Shown in pieces: positions 1 through 11,981 of a DNA stretch of 64,000 nucleotides. How positions within the stretch are numbered: the first letter of the stretch is position 1; every line of letters begins with the position of its first letter. The position numbers were made by a program, and so were the translations under genes. The notes beneath the pieces are model-generated. The model was not told where the DNA came from, did no database searches, and was given only the letters and a program-made list of their open reading frames with translations. Origin of the DNA: Oreohelix idahoensis (lineage: Eukaryota > Mollusca > Gastropoda > Stylommatophora > Oreohelicidae); the NCBI GenBank assembly GCA_024509875.1, contig JAMPIV010013734.1, positions 1 to 64,000 on the forward strand, written 5' to 3'.

Positions 1-1740
1 ATTAAAGAATTGATACTAAATAAAATGCAAATAAATGGTCCTGAATAAACCCATGAGATGTCTATACCAATAGACATATTAAATTAATGAGAGTGTAACA
101 CGTCTGTTCAATAACATATCTCAAAAGGATCAACAACTGCGATCAAATATGTCTGAGTGTTACGTATATAAGGATATTGTATATGATATGGCTATTATCT
201 ACAAGTGCGTCGTAAAAGAACATCTTTCTTTATCAATCCTACATTTCACATATTCACACTCCCCCAATCTTTAAATAATCTTCACACGACCTATTGATGA
301 GATGATAGACCACATGTGATAGAGAAGATTGAAGAGTTGTTGGCAAGGCTGTACCGATGCTAAACAAAGATCTACAGCTCATCATTCAAAATTTCTATGT
401 TTCGATATGGAAATTGAAGAGGTGCTTTAAAATTAGTTCTTCTTTTCTTCTTCTTTGTACCACCTCACATAACAATTTACAATCGAATCCCCCCTTTGGT
501 CTAACTTAATTAACATCACAAACCTACTATTAGCCTTTATAATCCTTTCTTCAAAAACACCTCCTAAAAGAAAGGATATCCCATCATCAGTGTAGAGATT
601 AATATCTGGATAGAAGCATCATATTAATCACTATAATAAATGTGGAAGTTGAATGCAAACGGACATAATTAGAATAAACACACGCGAACTTAATAGGAGA
701 TTAGAAGATGAGTTAGGAAGAGGAGGAGGGGTGTACGCCTGTTGTTACATGGCGTTTCGGTTTACCGGTACTGCCGCCCCGGACTGTTAAGTATTTGGCC
801 TGTCCCTGTGTCCTCTGACCTGACACTTTTATCCTAAAGGATCTTTCTATTCCTAGGCTTATGTCATCCGGTAGAGACCCATCTACCACCAGACCCCCTA
901 GCCTTTGACGACCACGGCCTAAATCTGACTCATCAAATTCAACCCTATAATTACGAAGCAATGTCACCCGCAAACCAGACCATCACTTCCAGGCCTAATC
1001 ACACTAAACAGGATCAGCACCACCAACTAAAACACAACCATATCGGCCATAACGGCGGAACAATCCCATGACCACTGAAGATTCCACATGCCCAGCGTTC
1101 CATTTTAGAGCCCTACATCCAGTAGACCACGTCAGACAAAGTGAGAAGAAAATTCACCATGGCAATAATAGAGAAGGCAGTTCAGCTTACCACATGTGGG
1201 ATCCTTACAAAAGAGTGTGGCCGCAACAAGAAACAAACTGGACGCCAGCTAGGACAGGAAAGACTCGTGAAACAGATCCAAACTACAAAATTGATAGTGC
1301 GAGTTAAATAATATTAGTTAGAAATCCACCTCAGCGAAAGGATTATCATGAGCAAGAGCTTCAGTAGCTTACTTTGCAGAATACAGGTATATTTCAAAAC
1401 ACAGCTCCTTAGTGTCAATTCTGATTCGGCCGCAATGAAACCACCTTCGAATATTATGTACCCACAAGGCTTATATATTAATAATAATACCAGCCCGACA
1501 CTATGATCCAGCAGCCTGGCAATCTTCGCAGACTTATATGAACTCTAGAAGTTTTTCAATATACAATCATACCCATCATAATGAGTATAACAAACCCTAC
1601 GAGATCCCAAAATAGAAATATTTAACAATACCATCGCCATGATAATGCACCAATAATCACCATCCTGCCTGGATTCGCTCCCCAGTTTCGTTACCAGAGC
1701 ATTATAGCGTCTGACACATTACATCGCATTATAGACAATC
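1..1740. other. AT-rich sequence with no recognised gene
   Basis: Short ORFs occur here (for example 713-973 minus and 1068-1307 plus), but neither shows a recognisable motif, repeat structure or splice context. I see no mobile-element protein, RNA gene or tandem repeat. Confidence 0.5.
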
Positions 1741-2165
1741 TCTCCTGTATACAGTGTTCTATTATTTCACTTTATATTGTATCTTGTTTATCATTCTATA
1801 TTAATCTTTTAATTCTTTATTTCTTGTATCTTTTCTATATTTGGGGTTAGTGATCTCATTTTTATATAAAACTTCTTGTTTCATTACTTTCTTATTTTTT
1901 TGTTACTTATATCTTCATTATTAATAATTTTATCTTTTTCTTTTTTCTACATTTGATTTTATTCTTATTTTTGAACGATGCGTTTTTTATTTCTCATTAT
2001 ATATATTAATTTTTATCTTTATTTCTCTCATCACAATTAAGAACTCTGTTTTTCTTTTCTTTTTTTGATTTTATGATCTTTTTTTTATTTCTATTCTTTT
2101 ATTTTATTTTTCTTTTGTACATTTATATTCTTTTTTTTCCTCTAAAGTGTTATATCACAGGTTCC
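1741..2165. repeat. T-rich low-complexity tract
   Basis: About 420 bases are strongly T-rich on the plus strand, with short T runs separated by A and C and very little G. No period is obvious, so this is low complexity rather than a microsatellite. It is the mirror in composition of the A-rich tract that follows at about 2990. Confidence 0.6.
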
Positions 2166-2989
2166 ACTTTGCTTCTTCTTATCTTAGCTCCCCATAGAGT
2201 GCAAATAATAATATAGCACCCTTTCTTAAAACTGTTACCCGTGGTATATATAAGATTGTAAAGCAGGCTCATAAAAAATTATGACAACAGAACCCCCACA
2301 GGGAAATCAAAGTTAATATAATATCAATAATTTATAAATTTATATTATGTCATAAGTAATCAAAAACGCTTTAATTAAAAAAAAATAATAAATAATCTTA
2401 TAGCGAATAATTTTAACTTATTCCTAAAATTAAGGGCATAATCGTATCCAAATAACTATTGAACTAAATTACTATAATTAAATAATGTAATAAGCAATGA
2501 TTTTGTCCCTATCGTAACACCGCAATTATTTCACATATCAATTAAAGTAAAGGATAGAGTAAAACAGTGACCTGGCATTACGCACTATAATCTGAACTAC
2601 AAGTTAATTCATGTAGGATTCATATTATCTGCTGTGAATGCCTTCGAACAGATAAATCTTCCTGAGTGTTTTTATTTTACATTTTTTATGGATTTAACCT
2701 AAAATATAACCCTAAATCCCCAACCATCTGCAGGAGAGTCACAAATCTTAAAATAAAAATAAATTATGCTATGTTTTATCCTAAGGACTAGTTTACATAT
2801 ATGTATTGTATGATAATCTCTATAAATCATTAATTTTATAAAAGTAGGGGGTTATTTAATTTATTAATTTTATTCCTTTATGTATTGTTATTTCAAAAAC
2901 TATACCACACATAAAAATATGACGTATAATATTTTAATTTTAAATAAATATTAAAAATTTTATTTATCTTGATCTTTTTTGGTATGTTT

Positions 2990-4200
2990 CTCAGAATATA
3001 TTTTTTATATAGATATTCTACTTTTAAGGAACAACATAAGAAATCTAAAAAAAAAAGAGATCCAATACAGAAAGACAACACTCGAAAAAAAGAATAATAA
3101 AAAACAAGAAAAAACAAAAACAACTAAAAAAATTACAAAGCGTACCAAGAAATAAAAAAAAATAAATACAAAAAAAGGACAGTAAAAAAAAAAATGAGAA
3201 AAAGCAATATAAAATCTAAAATAAAAAAAGTATCAACAAATCAACAAACAAAACAAAAAGAGAAAATAAAACAAAACAATCTACATGCCTAAAACAAAAT
3301 AACTAATTAAAAACTAAATAAATATGATAAAAGAGATCAAAAACAGATACAAATGAAAAAGAATAAAACACCAAATCAATAATAGAATCTAAAAAAAAAA
3401 GAGTCAAGAAACACATACCCGAAACTAAAATGACATCAAGTAAAAAAGAAAAAAACATACAAAAACTCTACAAAATAATAAGATCAAAACACTAAAAAAA
3501 AAACAAAAAGAGAAGAAAAAACAACAAAAAAAACAGAAAAAAAAAAACACAACAGGACACAACAACCACAAAAACATACAGACAGGTCAATCTCAATCTG
3601 ACCAAACAGCACATTTACCATGGTGTTTTACAATCACAATCACAACAAACCACATCAACTCAAACATCCCAAGCAATGTCCACCCCCCCCCCCCCCCCCC
3701 CCCCCACCACCATCCACCCCCTCCCCCCCACACCCCCACCCCCCATCCCCCCCCCCACCACAATTATCTGTCTTCATCAATCTCAACAGCTCATGCAGCA
3801 CTTTACCCGCATAATCCAGAACAAGGGCGGGGGGTCTAGATCATAATCGGTCCATACTATCAAATTAAGGCAATCTATCATCATCAAATCAACTACAGTA
3901 TCAAATCACATAAAACAAAAAATGAAACTAAGATCCATCCAAGCAACATCAATCAATCAAGAAATAATCCATCATCACAACCCAAATATCATCAACAAAT
4001 AGGACATCACCATCACATGCTATCAAAATCATCAGCAATAAGATCAAATATCAATAAATCAAACCAAGTGATAAAAACAATTTCACTTGCAAACATTAAG
4101 AAAAAAACCTGACAATAAAATTATTCAAACGTGTAGAAAAAAAGCAGTGTGGAAAAACAATGAAGAAACCCAAAATTGGAAATGGCCCAAAAAACAAAAC
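2990..4200. repeat. A/C-rich, G-poor low-complexity tract with a long C run
   Basis: The plus strand is dominated by A with some C and is poor in G and T for more than a kilobase. A nearly pure C tract with CA interruptions lies at about 3680-3765. A proline-rich ORF across the C tract is only a translation of that run. Confidence 0.6.
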
Positions 4201-4356
4201 TAATGATATGATTAAAAGCACACAATCACGAAAAGAGTATCGGTGATAAACCTTAGCCACTGAAAAGTTTAACCAAATTAAATCCTACCACTAAATATTT
4301 CATAGATTAAATTCTACGAGGCAAATGGAATCATTAATATGTGCAGACTTTCACAG

Positions 4357-4553
4357 AATTCGTCAACATTGTAGGATTTGCGCTAAAAAAATTTTGCGCT
4401 AAGATTTCTTTAAAACCGCTTTCAAAAATAAAAAACCCACACCAAAATGCGGTAAGAAGTCCGTTTATAGTTAGCCCATTTAGTCATGCATGCCGCGAAC
4501 TGAATATTCCCATTCCTCAATACCACGTAGATTATGAACACTGGCGTGCCAAG
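4357..4553 (+). CDS. Possible single internal exon, product not recognised
   Basis: An open frame of about 65 codons is bounded by plausible splice signals. A short pyrimidine stretch and an AG end at 4356, and the strong donor GTGAGTA starts at 4554. The translation is less biased than its surroundings and includes the segment ELNIPIPQYHVDYEHWRAK just before the donor. I do not recognise the family. No partner exon was found upstream or downstream in the window, so this may be a stray exon, a pseudogene piece or chance. Transcript support would be needed to accept it. Confidence 0.22.
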
Positions 4554-4631
4554 GTGAGTAACGCTTTTTTGTTAAAATATTCGACACTGAATAATTGTAT
4601 AATTCAACTAATTACTTCGATGCGCCTGTAA

Positions 4632-7411
4632 CTGGAATACTGTCTTTTAAAAATCATTATTATTCATATTTCTATCACGTTTGTAAAATTAAGTACCATC
4701 GCTAGTTCACAAGCAGAGTGGCCATCCTGCCACTCTAATTAACTACGTGTCCAAGGATAAGTATTAAGACCATATTGACGACTTAGCTTTTGTAATATTC
4801 GAGAAGGCCACATATGAATGAGTTGAACCGTCCATCAAATCAAAATGCGGTGGCTGCAATGAAGATAAATGACTGTGGCGTAAATCGGTCTAGGATTTAT
4901 GTGGAGTAAAGTGCCTTACTTTTTAAATCAACTTCCAGTACCGAAATCGTGACCAAGAATCCTCCTCCCTGCAATTGCGGCTCCTTACCTTTCATTCATA
5001 TTTTTTTTCTTTCCATTGATCCAGCGCCAGTTTCCCTCCTGTCTAGCAAATCCCATTACTTATGGAACATGATGACCCCGGTCCTAAGATCAAGTACATC
5101 AACCTACCATTATAGCAAGGAATCCCTAAATGTTATCTGAGTGGAGGACACTGTACTGGTCGTTGGGGAGACTCTGTCAGAATAAACCCCTTTGGCTACA
5201 ATAAGTTAGTCTTCACACATCATCAAATCCAGTCCGTAACACCGCCGCTTTTTTCAAAAACATTCAAATTCTGAACGGGAAACAAATAAATGTAGGACAG
5301 ATACAGTTACACCAAACGTAATTTAAGGAACATGATAATCAGAACCATGCAAGGTTAGAATAGGATAGCAGCATGTTGGCTTACAAACATGAAACAAAAA
5401 TAGTACTCTTATGACATGAGGGTTATAGCAACTTGAGTTCCTTCTTTTAATTTGAAAGTAGTTTCCTTTTAAGACTTCCAAAGAGCGTAGTAAATACTTC
5501 TGTCCTGGGCTTTAACGTTTCGTCTAGCTGGAGTTAAAGCGATCGCCCTGTCTTTCGTATAAGTTGCCTCAAATAATACGCGTAAATCTGGCACTATGAC
5601 GATTTTAGAATCCTTGTCGCCCTTGGACGATCCTCACCTGGCTCAGTAAATTAACTAAACTCTGACGTAAAAAAAATTCGTGCGTCTTCGTGGTCTGTCA
5701 GGACCTAAACCGATTTCGAATGCTTATAGTTTGTATAGAATGCATGCAGTTGACGAGACATTCCAGGTGCAACTGGCACGAAGCAAGCCAAAGATAAAGT
5801 CAACAAACTAACAAGCTTACTGGCCCCCCGACACATTTTGCCACTGGCTCTTAAACTCTCCTACTTCTCTAATTAATCGCCCCACGGCCATTAAACATAT
5901 AACCAATATCACAGCCGCGTGTATATTAAATAGTCCGGTAAAAGCACAGGGAAGGCAATTCCGCGTGACCTTTTTTTTATTCGTCCTATAAGTTCCGATA
6001 AAACTTAACTGCATCTTTAAAACTCCCAACCCAATATTAACAATCTACCTAGATGCTTTCCACCCTCCTGAGTCTCCCCTGCCAGTACTTACGGTAATAA
6101 TTGTCAAAAATAGATCAGCGAAAGAGTCCCCCCCCGCCCTTTCACCGGTTTAGAACGGTTTCGTAAATGCCAATACTGCAATCTTGCCTCAGACAGGAAA
6201 TGATGACTTTCTTCCCATCGAGTCCGTGGCTACTACCGCCAACTACAGTCTTCGGCTCTAAGAACAACTAAATCGACTTTCGTAAATGGAAGCTCGAGAT
6301 CGAGGTGATCCAATATTCGCTGATCTGACACTAATAAAGACTTAACGATACCCAAGTGAAAGGTGGCAATATTTTGCTGGTGGAAACATACAAGTAGGAG
6401 AGCGCTTACAGGGAATTTAGCAAAATAATAACCCATAAAATATTCAAACCTATAAGCACAAAATATGAGTTCGAAAATAAAGACAATGGCGATCACCGTG
6501 AAAACTGACTACTGCTGATCAACAAGAGCTTCTAGGTAACATAAAAATATAATCACTTTAACCGCATTCTGTCTCTCCGTAATGTTCCTAACATGACTAC
6601 CGGTACAGAGCTGTTCGATGTATACAATGTGTCTGGACAGAGTTGAATAATCCAGGTGACGCCAATGTCTTAACAGACATTAAGTGTCTGATACTAACTG
6701 GTTCAGAATAGGTATTTCATGTTACAGAGTTCTACAGATGGAGGTGCTAGACTGGGACGGAAGTTCTCATGTTCAAAGGTCTGACAAGGTTCTCCTCAAT
6801 ACATTGATCAGCATCTAACCTGGGCACAGATGTTTTCTCTGGTCTAATGTTGACCCTTTTCTGAATCCAACGGCTACTATGTTCTAGTTTCTCAGATTCT
6901 ATCGCGTTCTGTACATAGAACTACCAATGTTTCTGATGTACAAACTAGGCCAGATTCTGTTCTTATGTTGTACAGATCTTCAGCCACAGTTGAAGCTGTA
7001 GCACTAAATGGGACAGCATTCAGACAGGATGTGCGACGATAACTACAGATGACCTGGCTAACTGGGACAGATTGTTATGTCGACCAGAACTACACATCGA
7101 TGGCAATTCCTGTTCATGACCCTAGGGAACACAGGACATTGTATCGGTGCCAGTAAACATTACAGTGGAGCTGAGTTAATGCTGGGATCACCCAAATTAA
7201 TATCCACCCCCAATGTGTGCACATCTAAATCCCCCCTCATCCCGCGTCCCCGAGGCCCCTAACTACACAGTTCGTTCGAATTAAGCAGACCGAAGACACA
7301 GATGATTATTCACTGGCGTAAACTGGTAACTTGTACTCGTGAGCCAGGAAGAACTACATGCCATCAGCAAGTGTAACTCTACTACTTCTACCTTTTCGAA
7401 GATTCACCCTG
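4632..7411. other. Unassigned sequence, no supported gene
   Basis: This is 2.8 kb with only short ORFs that show no recognisable motif. The part from about 6540 to 7280 keeps reusing words such as GGACAGA, TGTACAG and GTTCTG, which may be the decay of an old repeat, but I could not define a unit. Confidence 0.4.
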
Positions 7412-8418
7412 GATGTGATCACTGGCCCAAGACAGTATACATGGTGTTAGATGTGTAGTGCGAGCGTATGATGAATTGAGTGTGGGTGCGAATGAAGGCG
7501 CATAATATCAACAGGAACAGTCAGTGTAACAAGGTCATGCTGACCTGACATCGATAGGTATACATTTGGCATTCAAAAAGGTAAACATCAGAATAGACGT
7601 GCATGGTCAATAGCAAAGTTCTTCAATAATGACAGTTCGTAGCGTCGCCCTTGGCGTCTCTGACTAAACGCGTCAGATGCCTTAGTTACCTTGACACACA
7701 GGTGCAACTTGGCACTCCCGCCAATTGCACATATCAGGCTGTAGTATAATAGCCGAAAGCACAGGCCTCGTTCTGACGTCGGCCGTGTACTTCTGTTAAA
7801 TAGGTTATCATCAACCCTGCAGTAATACTTATTGTAGATAGAAGTTCCGCCAATCTGCGGCTCCCACAATATATCTTCGTCACTGGATTTCTGGACAATA
7901 TAAGACTAACAGTCTTGGATGGCTACCTCGAGCACAAATATATAAGTTCTGAAATGGCGGATCAGTGAGCTGCTGTTCACCCTAGGTAATCCTTTACATG
8001 TTCTGCCACCGAAAAGCGTAATAATGCATAAAGGTCGGTATTACCTGGTAAATGAATCCTCAGAACTACACAAGGAATTCTGTCGTCATCCCGACGCACA
8101 GAGATTCACTGGGGAAAACTGCCATAGCAGTTACTTCGAAGATTCTCCCCGAAAAAACAATGGACTCTTGGTCCCTTCAGAAAAACAGGACCTCCCGGCT
8201 TCCCGGAAGTATATCTCACTCCCGCTTAAAAAAACCTTCCCATAGGCCTACGCCCGAACTGTCAACCTCTGACCCTAAAGGTCAAACACAATGAATGAAT
8301 AAACAAGGGAAGACAACCCCTAATCAACCTGACATCGCAGGTAAAGACACAATTATACTTATGATACAAACATAAGCAAATAACTTGACAGATGACTCCG
8401 TCGAAAATGACAGCAACA
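7412..8418 (-). repeat. Left (3') LTR remnant of element A
   Basis: Bases 7412-8135 match 15401-16240 closely, except for about 115 bases present only in the right copy (after position 7500 here). Bases 8136-8418 have no partner because the right LTR stops earlier. The inner end is placed at 8418 because a G-rich polypurine tract follows on the minus strand. Left of 7412 homology stops abruptly, so the U5 end is lost. Confidence 0.6.
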
Positions 8419-8436
8419 TTACTACCACCCCCCTGT
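8419..8436 (-). promoter_or_regulatory. Polypurine tract candidate of element A
   Basis: Read on the minus strand this is an A run leading into ACAGGGGGGTGG followed by TAGTAA and then TG. Elements B and C have the same layout: a G run, five or six bases, then TG. In retrotransposons such a tract primes plus-strand DNA synthesis next to the 3' LTR. Confidence 0.5.
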
Positions 8437-8852
8437 AAAAAAAAAAATGCAATTTTTTTTTTTTTTAATATGTTCATGAGCAAGATAGCACCAGTATCAC
8501 TTCTGTGCTCATGCAAACAATGAACCTAATATCAGGTACAATAGAAGAGGGTACAAATCATCTCCCAACATAGGAGAAAATATTTCCTTTAAGCCAAACA
8601 AACTAAGGGATACCATTCAAGAAACCTAAGTTGCTGGCAATACCAATCATATATCAAACATTACTAAATAATATAATCATAGCAATATACAAATGTCAAT
8701 GCTATTTTAGCAACATATCACTGATGGATGGACAAAATGAAATTTGTTAAATTATCTAAACATCATCCAAATACATTTGTATTACAACATATTATGATAT
8801 TAAGGACAGACCTAAGTCTGAAAATATATCAGGAAAAACTAGGACACAAGAT

Positions 8853-9128
8853 TTAACTGGAATCATGTGGGCATCTAGACAATATGTCCGCCATCACATT
8901 ATCCGAACCACGGATAGCTCGCACCGTGAAATGGAAAGGCTGAAGAGCAATAGCATAACGAGTAGATCTCGAGCTCTTCAAATCCTTACTTTGCATAGCC
9001 GTAAGAGCTTTTTGGTCGGTTTCCATAAAGAAATGCGCGCCCAGAAGGAACCTTTGTAGCTTAAGAATGGACCAAACCATAGCCAACAATTCACGGTCCA
9101 AAAACCGAGTAATTCCTTTCTGCCGCAT
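8853..9128 (-). CDS. Element A RNase H, C-terminal part
   Basis: These 91 codons continue the RNase H domain begun in the 9091-11103 frame. They include the acidic residue in an LDRELLAM context, a TDQKAL segment carrying the next catalytic aspartate, and a C-terminal NVMADILSR segment typical of Ty3/Gypsy RNase H. The ATG at 9128 is incidental. A single extra T in a five-T run around 9110 separates this frame from the upstream one. The stop at 8853 is the natural end of the polyprotein; about 430 bases of 3' untranslated sequence follow before the polypurine tract. Confidence 0.85.
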   Translation of the reverse strand: MRQKGITRFLDRELLAMVWSILKLQRFLLGAHFFMETDQKALTAMQSKDLKSSRSTRYAIALQPFHFTVRAIRGSDNVMADILSRCPHDSS

Positions 9129-11103
9129 TCAGCTTCCTAGAAATATACATTACAGGATGCAGAGTTTCTGAATATTCCTGCATTAGTGCCGCTCCAATCC
9201 CAGTGGAAGAGGCATCACTACGAAGGACAAAAGTCTTATCAATCGTCGGTAGTCTTAAGATAGGATGAGATGAGAACAAATTCTTAACCTGATCCAATGA
9301 AGATTGGCATTCTTGGGACCAACGCACCATATTAGGAGAACCTTTTTTCAATAACGTTGAAAGTGGTGCCATAATGGAGGACAGATTCTCAATGAATCTT
9401 CCATAGAATTGTATCAATCCCAAGAGACTACGCACTTGCTTTTTTGTCTTCGGAACCGAGATATTTAATATCTTTGAAATGTTTTGGTCCTCTGTCTTCA
9501 ACAGACCATGACCAACTCGATGACCTAGGAAGGAAATTTCACTAAACCCAACAAAAGCTTTAGAGGGTTTAGCAGTCAAACTATGCTCACGTAGAGTAGA
9601 TAGCAATTCCTTTAGACCCACATAGTGCTCTTCCCAAGTATCGCTGAAAAGACAGATGTCGTCTAAATATGCAATGACATCTGCACGATCTGATAGAATT
9701 CGACGCATCATGCGCACGAAAGTCGCTGGGGCGTTCATAAGCCCGAAAGGCATAAAATTCCATTGAAACAGACCCCTAGGTGTCGAAAAAGCAGTGAGAG
9801 TTTTGGCGTGTTCCGTCAGTGGGACTTGCCAATAACCTTTCGACAAGTCTAGTTTAGTAAAGAATTTAGCTTTAGAAAGTCTAATAAGTAGATCATCTAA
9901 TAACGGCATAGGTTCAGCATCGAACTTCGTAACTTGATTTAATTTGCGATAATCAACGCAAAGACGTATGTTATTGTCTTTCTTTCGAACAATAACTATC
10001 GACGAAGAATAAGCTGAAGTGGATGGTTCAATTATTTGTAGTTGAATCATTTCATCCAATTCTTTCTCGACTTGTGCTTGAAAATGAATAGGTATTGGGT
10101 ATGGTCTTACTCTGATCGGATTACGATCAGTAAGTATGATGTCATGTTCTATGACATCTGTGTGTCCAGGAATGTCGGTAAGGACATCCTGATATGATTG
10201 TAACGTAGAGGATACTTGACGCTGTTCCTCAAAAGACAAGTTGGAAGAGACTGTAACGTCTCTCCACGATTCCGTTGAAGTAAGTGGAATCGCAGGAAGA
10301 GGTAAGTTCACGTCAGAAAAAATAGTTTCCTCATCCTGTATAACGGACAGGGATGAGATGTGACCATGTTGAACTGGAGAGTCGTCCGTCGCCTGGAAAA
10401 TAGGCTGTAAATAGTCTGGACGTTCAATAAACTCTGTTAGCATATTTATATGGAAGGTTTTACGCCTTCCATCCACATCGACAATATAGTCGACATCAGA
10501 AATTTTCGAGACTATAGTGTATGGACCCTTCCAAGAAATGAGAAGTCTATTCTCTCTTGAGGGCAGTAAGACATATGCTTTGTCTCCAGGACAAAGTTGA
10601 CGTAGGCGTCTTTTCTTATTAGCAAATCGCCTAGCTTTTTCTTTCGCAAATTCGGAAGATGAAGTTGCTAACCTGCACGATTCGATAATCTTTTCTCTAA
10701 GAGCTATAACATATTCATATGACGATTGTGTATCATCGTCAATATTATCGGAAGTCATCAAATCGTGTAACAAGGACATTGGCCCGCGCGGTTGCGCGCC
10801 AAAGACAAGTTCGAAAGGAGAAAACCCTGTATGCTCGTTGGGAACCTCTCTATATGCAAAGAGGACTGCAGGTAAAACCCTGTCCCAATCTTCAGGATGA
10901 TCCTCCGTTATCTTGCCAAGTAAGTTCTTTAGTGTCCTGTTAAGACGTTCTACCAATCCATTGGACATGGGATGATAAATACTACTGAGAGACCTTTTAA
11001 TGTCTAGCGTAGCCATTACCTGAGACATAACGTCCGAAATTAACTGAGTGCCGTGATCCGACAGTATTTCTCCGGGGAATCCTAGACGAAAAATACGAGC
11101 CAA
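9091..11103 (-). CDS. Element A integrase C-terminal half, reverse transcriptase and start of RNase H
   Basis: A 670-codon frame. It opens inside the integrase core with the second catalytic aspartate (LSDHG, residue about 16) and the glutamate (NGLVERLNR) exactly 35 residues further on. A GPY/F-type module follows (ISWKGPYTIV, about residue 190). RT then runs from about residue 310 to 530, with RLCVDYRKLN, KLDLSKGYWQ, MPFGLMNAP and the catalytic YLDD near residue 478. RNase H starts near residue 625 with VLRSDASS. In this protein RT lies downstream of integrase, so the copia-like order is covalent and not an assembly join. A T missing from a T run at about 11110 breaks the link to the upstream frame, and an extra T near 9110 ends this one. 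Confidence 0.92.
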   Translation of the reverse strand: MARIFRLGFPGEILSDHGTQLISDVMSQVMATLDIKRSLSSIYHPMSNGLVERLNRTLKNLLGKITEDHPEDWDRVLPAVLFAYREVPNEHTGFSPFELVFGAQPRGPMSLLHDLMTSDNIDDDTQSSYEYVIALREKIIESCRLATSSSEFAKEKARRFANKKRRLRQLCPGDKAYVLLPSRENRLLISWKGPYTIVSKISDVDYIVDVDGRRKTFHINMLTEFIERPDYLQPIFQATDDSPVQHGHISSLSVIQDEETIFSDVNLPLPAIPLTSTESWRDVTVSSNLSFEEQRQVSSTLQSYQDVLTDIPGHTDVIEHDIILTDRNPIRVRPYPIPIHFQAQVEKELDEMIQLQIIEPSTSAYSSSIVIVRKKDNNIRLCVDYRKLNQVTKFDAEPMPLLDDLLIRLSKAKFFTKLDLSKGYWQVPLTEHAKTLTAFSTPRGLFQWNFMPFGLMNAPATFVRMMRRILSDRADVIAYLDDICLFSDTWEEHYVGLKELLSTLREHSLTAKPSKAFVGFSEISFLGHRVGHGLLKTEDQNISKILNISVPKTKKQVRSLLGLIQFYGRFIENLSSIMAPLSTLLKKGSPNMVRWSQECQSSLDQVKNLFSSHPILRLPTIDKTFVLRSDASSTGIGAALMQEYSETLHPVMYISRKLNAAERNYSVFGP

Positions 11104-11981
11104 AGAGCATCAGCGATATCGACAGTTGATATGCTCTTCAGAGGAATAGCCTCTGGCCAACGCGTGCACATGTCCACGCAAGTGAGGATAAATTGGTGTC
11201 CTCTGGCTGACTTAATTTTGAACGGACCAATGATGTCTATAGCCATTTTCTGAAACGGCCGAATCGGAATATCTGCAGCCTGAATAGGAGCAGCATGTCT
11301 CGGACCCCTAGACTTGACCTCTTGACAAATTTTGCAAGATCGGCAATAAATTCGGATGTCTTTATTCACGAATGGCCAAAAAAATGACGCAAGGACTCTA
11401 GTTTTAGTTCTGGAAAAATCCATGTGTCCCGCACACTGAGAATCGTGTGCATGCCGAAGAATTAAGGCTCTCATACACTTAGGCACAAGAATTTGCGAAT
11501 GCATAGACTTGTCCGAGTGTTGTACCATTCGTACCAATATACCATTCTTCATAGTAATATACGATTTGTGATTCGTATTTTGATTGGGATCCCCTTTCTT
11601 TGCAAGAAGGAAGTATTTCTTCAAAGAAGGATCCTCTTCTTGACGTTTAACAAACGAGTCATGGGAAATCACCAAGTGCTCGTCTTGGCTATCAACTTCA
11701 TTACTATTATCAGATGAAGTTGGGGGATTAAGAGCTTGAGCTCTTGTCACCACTGCATTGACCGTTTGAATGTTTTTTTCTTCCCAACTAGAAATTTGTT
11801 GCGGGGTGCATTCTTTAACCCCATGAATACGACCGATTATAAGATCCGCAATAGGATTAGGAAGAAGACATGCATGGACATCTCCTGTGAAGAAAGGAGT
11901 GTCAATCCTAATAATAGCAGTAGGATAGCTTTCCATAGTACCACCAAATGTAACACATTTGATTGTTTTTTCCAGTGGCAC
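11082..11981 (-). CDS. Element A protease C-terminal part and integrase N-terminal half
   Basis: About 300 codons. The first 50 residues carry the second half of a retropepsin, ending in a DLIIG segment that matches the family's ILG-type motif. The integrase zinc-binding domain follows at about residues 176-220, with paired histidines and CRSCKICQ. The core then begins with the first catalytic aspartate in MAIDIIGPF (about residue 247). The frame starts at a GTG only because the true frame enters from the Gag-protease ORF. The two overlap from 11908 to 11981, and the switch coincides with a six-A run (minus strand) where one extra A accounts for the offset. The frame ends at 11082 at the next indel. 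Confidence 0.88.
   Translation of the reverse strand: MPLEKTIKCVTFGGTMESYPTAIIRIDTPFFTGDVHACLLPNPIADLIIGRIHGVKECTPQQISSWEEKNIQTVNAVVTRAQALNPPTSSDNSNEVDSQDEHLVISHDSFVKRQEEDPSLKKYFLLAKKGDPNQNTNHKSYITMKNGILVRMVQHSDKSMHSQILVPKCMRALILRHAHDSQCAGHMDFSRTKTRVLASFFWPFVNKDIRIYCRSCKICQEVKSRGPRHAAPIQAADIPIRPFQKMAIDIIGPFKIKSARGHQFILTCVDMCTRWPEAIPLKSISTVDIADALWLVFFV

Noticed and set aside
3620..3814. Proline-rich ORF
   Set aside because: Created by the C run and CA-rich low-complexity tract.
6540..7280. Cluster of steroid-receptor-like half sites (GTTCT/AGAAC)
   Set aside because: Imperfect, irregular spacing and no nearby gene; more likely remnants of a decayed repeat.
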